Shown one piece after another: positions 60,516 to 64,000 of a stretch of 64,000 bases of DNA. How positions within the stretch are numbered: position 1 is the first letter of the stretch; each line of letters begins with the position of its first letter. Under the pieces are notes generated by a model. The model was given only the letters and a program-made list of their open reading frames with translations. It made no database searches and had not been told where the DNA came from. A program made the position numbers and the translations under genes. Origin of the DNA: an uncultured bacterium (GTDB lineage: Bacteria; Verrucomicrobiota; Kiritimatiellia; RFP12; UBA1067). The stretch lies in the NCBI GenBank assembly GCA_902770045.1, contig CACXRO010000001.1, positions 1-64,000 of the forward strand. The letters run 5' to 3'.

Positions 60516-61127
60516 TCACGAACCGGGGTGGACGGGCCTGGAGCCGGCCTTGCACATCGGGCACTCTGCGGCGGTCCAGGTCTCGGGGGTCATCCGGACG
60601 AGCGGGAACATCGGGACGCGCCCGAACTTGGCCTTGCCGCCGGAGCGGTCGACCAGCACCACCACGCCGGCCACCCTGCCGCCCGCCGCCTTGACGAGGT
60701 CGATCGTCTCCTGGACGCGGCCGCCCTTGGTGACGACGTCCTCGGCGACGACGTAGCGCTCGCCCTTCCTGATCGCGAAGCGGCGAAGCGCGAGGACGGT
60801 GTTGGGCTTGCCGGTCGCGTCCACGCCCTTGCCCTGCACCTTCTCGGCGAAGATGCACTTGACGTTCAGCTCGCGCGCGACCTCGTGGCCGACCAGGATG
60901 CCGCCCACGGCCGGCGAGATGACGCCGTCGATGCGCTTGCCGAGCTTGCCGCTCTTGACCGCGCGGCGAGTCACCTCGCGGCAGAGCTTCTCGGCGATGC
61001 GCGGGTACCGAAGCACGTTCGCGCACTGGAAGTAGCGGTTGGAGTGGAGCTTCGAGCGGAGCTCGAAGTGCCCTTCGAGAAGCGCCCCGGTTTTGCGGAA
61101 CGCGTCGAAGGCCTGCTTGTCGGTCAT
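60516..61127 (-). CDS. pyrE: orotate phosphoribosyltransferase
   Basis: PyrE (203 aa) makes OMP from orotate and PRPP. The PRPP motif VVAEDVVTKGGRVQETIDLV and the HSNRYFQCANVLRYP and AVGGILVGHEVAR segments are canonical. The C-terminus carries extra residues with CPMC, a possible metal knuckle. ATG 61127 overlaps the upstream stop. Confidence 0.94.
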   Translation of the reverse strand: MTDKQAFDAFRKTGALLEGHFELRSKLHSNRYFQCANVLRYPRIAEKLCREVTRRAVKSGKLGKRIDGVISPAVGGILVGHEVARELNVKCIFAEKVQGKGVDATGKPNTVLALRRFAIRKGERYVVAEDVVTKGGRVQETIDLVKAAGGRVAGVVVLVDRSGGKAKFGRVPMFPLVRMTPETWTAAECPMCKAGSRPVHPGS

Positions 61128-61591
61128 GGTATGTCCCCTTTCCTGTTTTCGATCGATAGAAGCTCTGCACGCGAAAACGCCGGCTCCGGCCTCGCGCGCG
61201 CATCGGACGGAATCGGCTGCGGCGCGGGGGCGGCGGCGGATGGACGCCAGGCCGACTTCCCCCACTCCACCGGCCGCGGCTCCTTCGCCGGCGGCAGCAG
61301 CAACTCGCCGCCGAGGATCGGCCCGCTCTCAGTCTCCGGCAGCGCGCCGAGCGAAAGCACCCCGGCGCCGCGGCCGCGGCGGCCGCCGGATGCAAGCCAC
61401 GCCGTCTTCGCGGCCTTGACCGCCTCGTCCTCCTCGTCCTCGGTGAGCTCCACGAAGGCGGCGGACGGCTCCGCCGGGCGCGGGTCGGAGGCGGCGAAGC
61501 CGACCGCCCGGCGCGGGAAGATGGCGGCGACGGCGGCGACGGCGGCAAGCACGGGCGCGGCGCGCATCAGCTCGGCGGCGATTCCGGTCAT
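61124..61591 (-). CDS. membrane-anchored protein in the ExbBD operon, unknown
   Basis: A 155-residue protein with one N-terminal hydrophobic segment and a proline/alanine/arginine-rich tail (EEDEAVKAAKTAWLASGG; PPAKEPRPVEWGKSAW). The position after exbD is that of TonB or an accessory periplasmic protein, and the Pro-rich extended region fits, but no TonB C-terminal domain is visible. Overlaps exbD and pyrE (ATGA both sides). Confidence 0.5.
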   Translation of the reverse strand: MTGIAAELMRAAPVLAAVAAVAAIFPRRAVGFAASDPRPAEPSAAFVELTEDEEDEAVKAAKTAWLASGGRRGRGAGVLSLGALPETESGPILGGELLLPPAKEPRPVEWGKSAWRPSAAAPAPQPIPSDARARPEPAFSRAELLSIENRKGDIP

Positions 61592-62061
61592 TCGCCCTCC
61601 CCCGCCCGCTTCTCGGCGAACAGCACCTTGCCTACGCCGCTGCGCTTCGCGATCGCCGCCATCTTCATGAGCTCGCCGCCGGCGACGCGGCGATCAGCGA
61701 GGACGAGCATCGTCTTGCGGTCGGTGCGGGCCGCGCGCTCGGCGAGGTGGCGCGAGAAGGCGTCGGCCGAGGCACCGTCGGAAAGCATGTAGCGCGCGTC
61801 GTCGAAGAACACCAGGGTCTCGTGGTGCATCGGCAGCACCAACGCCACCAGGCCGGACGCCTCGCCTTCGGCGACGCCGGGGTCGGGCAGGTCGAACAGG
61901 ACGCCCTTCGCGGCGACGAGCTCGCCGTCGAGCAGGTGGAACATCACCATGAGCAGCATCACCGCGAGCCACGGCGCGGCGGCGACGAGCGGGCGCATCG
62001 CCGGCAGGCCGTGGCGCCAGATCCCCTCGGTGCGCCCGGGACGCCATCCCCAGGAAATCAT
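61588..62061 (-). CDS. ExbD/TolR-like biopolymer transport protein
   Basis: A 157-residue protein with one membrane helix (LVAAAPWLAVMLLMVMFHLL) and a periplasmic domain (DGASADAFSRHLAERAARTD; LVLADRRVAGGELMKMAAIA) typical of ExbD/TolR, although the usual membrane Asp after the helix start is not obvious in this sequence. Partners the ExbB-like protein whose gene overlaps it (ATGA). Confidence 0.72.
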   Translation of the reverse strand: MISWGWRPGRTEGIWRHGLPAMRPLVAAAPWLAVMLLMVMFHLLDGELVAAKGVLFDLPDPGVAEGEASGLVALVLPMHHETLVFFDDARYMLSDGASADAFSRHLAERAARTDRKTMLVLADRRVAGGELMKMAAIAKRSGVGKVLFAEKRAGEGE

Positions 62062-62669
62062 CTGCGCTGCTCCTCCCGGCGGGTGGCGAGATAGCCCACG
62101 ATCTGGCTCGCCGCGGCCTCGAGCTCCACGACGATGCGGTCAAGCCGCACCCTGAGCGAACCGTACATCACCGTCACCGCGATCGCCACCGCCAGGCCTA
62201 GCGCGGCGGAGACGAGCGCCTCCATCGCGCCGCCAACGAGGTCGGCGCGGCTGGCGAGGTCCGCCCCCGATACGCGCATCACCACCTTGATGAAGCCGAC
62301 CACGGTGCCGAAGAGTCCAAGCAACGGAGCCACCTGGGCCACGATCGCGAGCACCGCGAGCCGCCGGTCGAGCCGCCCCGCCGCCGCGCGCCCCTCGGAG
62401 TCCACCGCGTCCCTGAGCAGCCGCGCGCTGCCGTTCGCGTGCCGGATCGCCGTCGCCACCACCGCCGCGACCGGCGCTGGCTCGTCCTCGCAGATCGCCA
62501 GCGCCTCCTCGTCGTTGCCGGAGTCGAGCACGTTGATCACTCCCTTGAGGAAGTCCTGCACGTTGATCTGCGCGCGCCGAAGGTCGACGAGGCGCTCGAG
62601 CCACACGAACGCCGACGACGCCACCAGCGCCAGCAGTATCCAGAACACGGGTCCACCGGTGATTGTCAT
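62058..62669 (-). CDS. MotA/TolQ/ExbB proton-channel family protein
   Basis: A 203-residue inner-membrane protein. FWILLALVASSAFVWLERL is the first helix. APLLGLFGTVVGFIKVVMRV and GAMEALVSAALGLAVAIAVT are the two conserved channel helices of TolQ/ExbB. With ExbD it would energise an envelope process using the proton motive force. No tonB or tolA is visible. ATG 62669 overlaps the TPR gene stop. Confidence 0.86.
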   Translation of the reverse strand: MTITGGPVFWILLALVASSAFVWLERLVDLRRAQINVQDFLKGVINVLDSGNDEEALAICEDEPAPVAAVVATAIRHANGSARLLRDAVDSEGRAAAGRLDRRLAVLAIVAQVAPLLGLFGTVVGFIKVVMRVSGADLASRADLVGGAMEALVSAALGLAVAIAVTVMYGSLRVRLDRIVVELEAAASQIVGYLATRREEQRR

Positions 62670-64000
62670 AGAAACCTGCCTTTCCTTGAAATCCGCTCCA
62701 GGCGGCGCGCCGCCTCCTCGGCGGCGGGAACGTCGCTCGCCGCCACCAGCCTCAGCACGCCAACCGCCTGCTCCTCGCGGCCGCGGCTCTCGAACTCGTC
62801 CGCCAGCCGGAACGCCGCGCGGGAGAACGCCGCGCGCGCGTCGTCGTCGAAGTTCTCGCCTTTGGCGCGGCCGTCGCGGTAGGCCACCACCACCTGCGCG
62901 TAGTACTGCTCCACCGCCTCGTCGTAGCGCCGCAGCTTTTCGAGCGTGCGGCCGATGCGGAACGCCACCGCGAGCCGCCCGCTCGCGTCGAGCGCTCCGT
63001 CGAACGCGATCGCGCGGTAGGCCTCGAGCGCCGTGCCGTAGCTCGCCGGGTTGTCCGCCCCGAGCGCGAAGAGCGCGTCCGCCCGCAGGAGGCGCGCCCG
63101 CGCGCGATCCACCGGACGCGCCGACTCGGCCTTGGCCACGCGGTCCAGCACCAGCGACGCCTCGCCGTAACGCGCCTGCTCTAAGAGCGCCTCGCCCTGC
63201 ACCAGCAGCGCGTCGGTCCGCGACGGCGAGTCCGGGTACTTCGCCACCATCCTGGTCGAGGTGTCGATCGCGCCCTTGTAGTCGCCGTCGGACAAGAATG
63301 ATCGCGCCGCCCAGACCAGCGCCTCGGCCGCGGCCGCAGGGCGCGAGGACATCGCCGCGCAGGAGAGGAAGAGGTTCGCGGCGTCCTTCCACTCGCCGCG
63401 GTTGTAGGTGAACTTCGCAAGCCACAGCGTCGCGTCCTCCTTCACCGCCGCGTCGGGGCAGCCCTCGGCGAGGCCCTGCGCCTTCGTCCGCGCCGCGTCA
63501 TCGTCGCCCTGCCCGTAGAGGCAAAGCACCTCGAAGTAGTCCATCCGGTCCTTCCGCCGCGGATCCGCCGCCGCCACCGCCGCGAACGCCTTCTGCGCCT
63601 CGGCGAAGCGGTAGTCGCGGAAGTAGTCGCGCCCGCGGGACTCCAGCTCCATCACCTCCACCGCCCGCTTCAGCTTCGCGGCGATCTCGGTCTTCGGGTA
63701 TTCGGAGAGCACCGTGCGGTAGCGCGCCATCGCCTCCGCGCCGCGGCCGAGGTCGGCGAGCACGTCCCCCTGGCGCAGCACCGCGACCGCGCGGGCTGAC
63801 GGGTCGTCCTTCGACAGCTCCTCCGCGCGCGCGAACGCCGCCAGCGCGTCCTCGCCGCGCCCGAGCCTGAGGAACGCCTCGCCGCGCCCCTGCTGCACGT
63901 CTGCCCGGAGCGCCGCGGCCGGCCAGATCTCGATCGCGTCCGCCCAGATCTCCGCGGCCTCCTTCCACTGCCCCGCAGCGGCCTTGGCGCGGGCGAGCCC
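62666..64000 (-). CDS. TPR-repeat protein, 5' end cut by window
   Basis: The visible 444 residues are a run of tetratricopeptide-like repeats (e.g. GRGEAFLRLGRGEDALAAFA; RFAEAQKAFAAVAAADPRRK; RTDALLVQGEALLEQARYGE) of about 35 residues each. The frame stays open to the right edge, so the start and any signal peptide lie beyond 64000. TPR proteins next to ExbB/ExbD are typical of Tol-like or gliding/secretion envelope operons. It is the first visible gene of the operon. Confidence 0.8.
   Translation of the reverse strand, partial: GLARAKAAAGQWKEAAEIWADAIEIWPAAALRADVQQGRGEAFLRLGRGEDALAAFARAEELSKDDPSARAVAVLRQGDVLADLGRGAEAMARYRTVLSEYPKTEIAAKLKRAVEVMELESRGRDYFRDYRFAEAQKAFAAVAAADPRRKDRMDYFEVLCLYGQGDDDAARTKAQGLAEGCPDAAVKEDATLWLAKFTYNRGEWKDAANLFLSCAAMSSRPAAAAEALVWAARSFLSDGDYKGAIDTSTRMVAKYPDSPSRTDALLVQGEALLEQARYGEASLVLDRVAKAESARPVDRARARLLRADALFALGADNPASYGTALEAYRAIAFDGALDASGRLAVAFRIGRTLEKLRRYDEAVEQYYAQVVVAYRDGRAKGENFDDDARAAFSRAAFRLADEFESRGREEQAVGVLRLVAASDVPAAEEAARRLERISRKGRFL

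Overview
The window looks like a chromosomal contig of a GC-rich bacterium. Broad phylum-level hints (inference, not proof) point to the PVC group, in particular a host-associated Kiritimatiellota/Verrucomicrobiota-like organism. The hints are several secreted multi-module glycoside hydrolases with GH29, GH36, GH39 and GH106-like signatures, a secreted duplicated LamG-like surface protein, a GntR-DNA-binding/LacI-ligand-binding hybrid regulator, and a recurrent extended -10 promoter (TATGGTATAAT). All genes except two are on the minus strand. Gene starts were chosen from Shine-Dalgarno sequences, 4-nt stop/start overlaps and family N-termini. Many of the longest open frames are shadows of these genes.

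Layout. 1-7 kb: rsmE (cut by the window edge), mnmE, luxS and a Na+/H+ antiporter fused to a PTS EIIA-like domain, then thiE directly abutting a GH39-like glycosidase. 7-13.4 kb: a two-module GH29 protein, divergently transcribed from a 5-formyl-THF cyclo-ligase fused to a membrane domain, then an AAA+/DUF4143 ATPase. 13.4-17.8 kb: an operon of a small membrane protein, MgtC, GH36 alpha-galactosidase, cupin lipoprotein, low-molecular-weight phosphatase and rph. 17.8-28.3 kb: an accessory defence island. It holds a five-gene, fully overlapping BREX-like cassette (small protein, large ATPase, DNA methyltransferase, PglZ, small helical protein) preceded by a nucleotidyltransferase pair. 28.4-37.4 kb: a DUF1653 protein, an iron alcohol dehydrogenase and a complete-looking tryptophan operon (trpL-E-G/D-C-B-A-F) ending in pheA. 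The trp leader encodes a Trp-rich 19-residue peptide. trpG/trpD are joined in frame with a frameshift and a short deletion, and trpF lacks its QLHG segment. 37.4-44.2 kb: the LamG-like secreted protein and a low-GC accessory region with a RAYT transposase carrying a DprA/SLOG-like tail, flanked by two copies of a decayed gene end, then a solo FtsK-gamma domain protein, several small membrane proteins and an MNT nucleotidyltransferase. 44.2-53.7 kb: sugar regulator, GH106-like enzyme, secreted beta-helix protein, ABC-2 exporter and a proline/alanine-rich repeat protein. 53.7-64 kb: frr, pyrH, paired lipoproteins, a UDG-like protein, galE, fabG, rfbD, YihY, pyrE and an ExbB/ExbD/TPR envelope operon cut by the right edge.

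Two features run through the window. First, several promoters put the -10 hexamer exactly 7-8 nt before the start codon (GH29, cyclo-ligase fusion, GH106-like, pyrH, YihY), which predicts leaderless mRNAs beside genes with normal Shine-Dalgarno leaders. Second, short palindromic REP-like insertions appear both between genes and inside coding linkers, in a contig that also encodes a REP-associated transposase. The strongest candidate for an undescribed system is the helicase-less BREX-like cassette with its structured start region at 27.38 kb.
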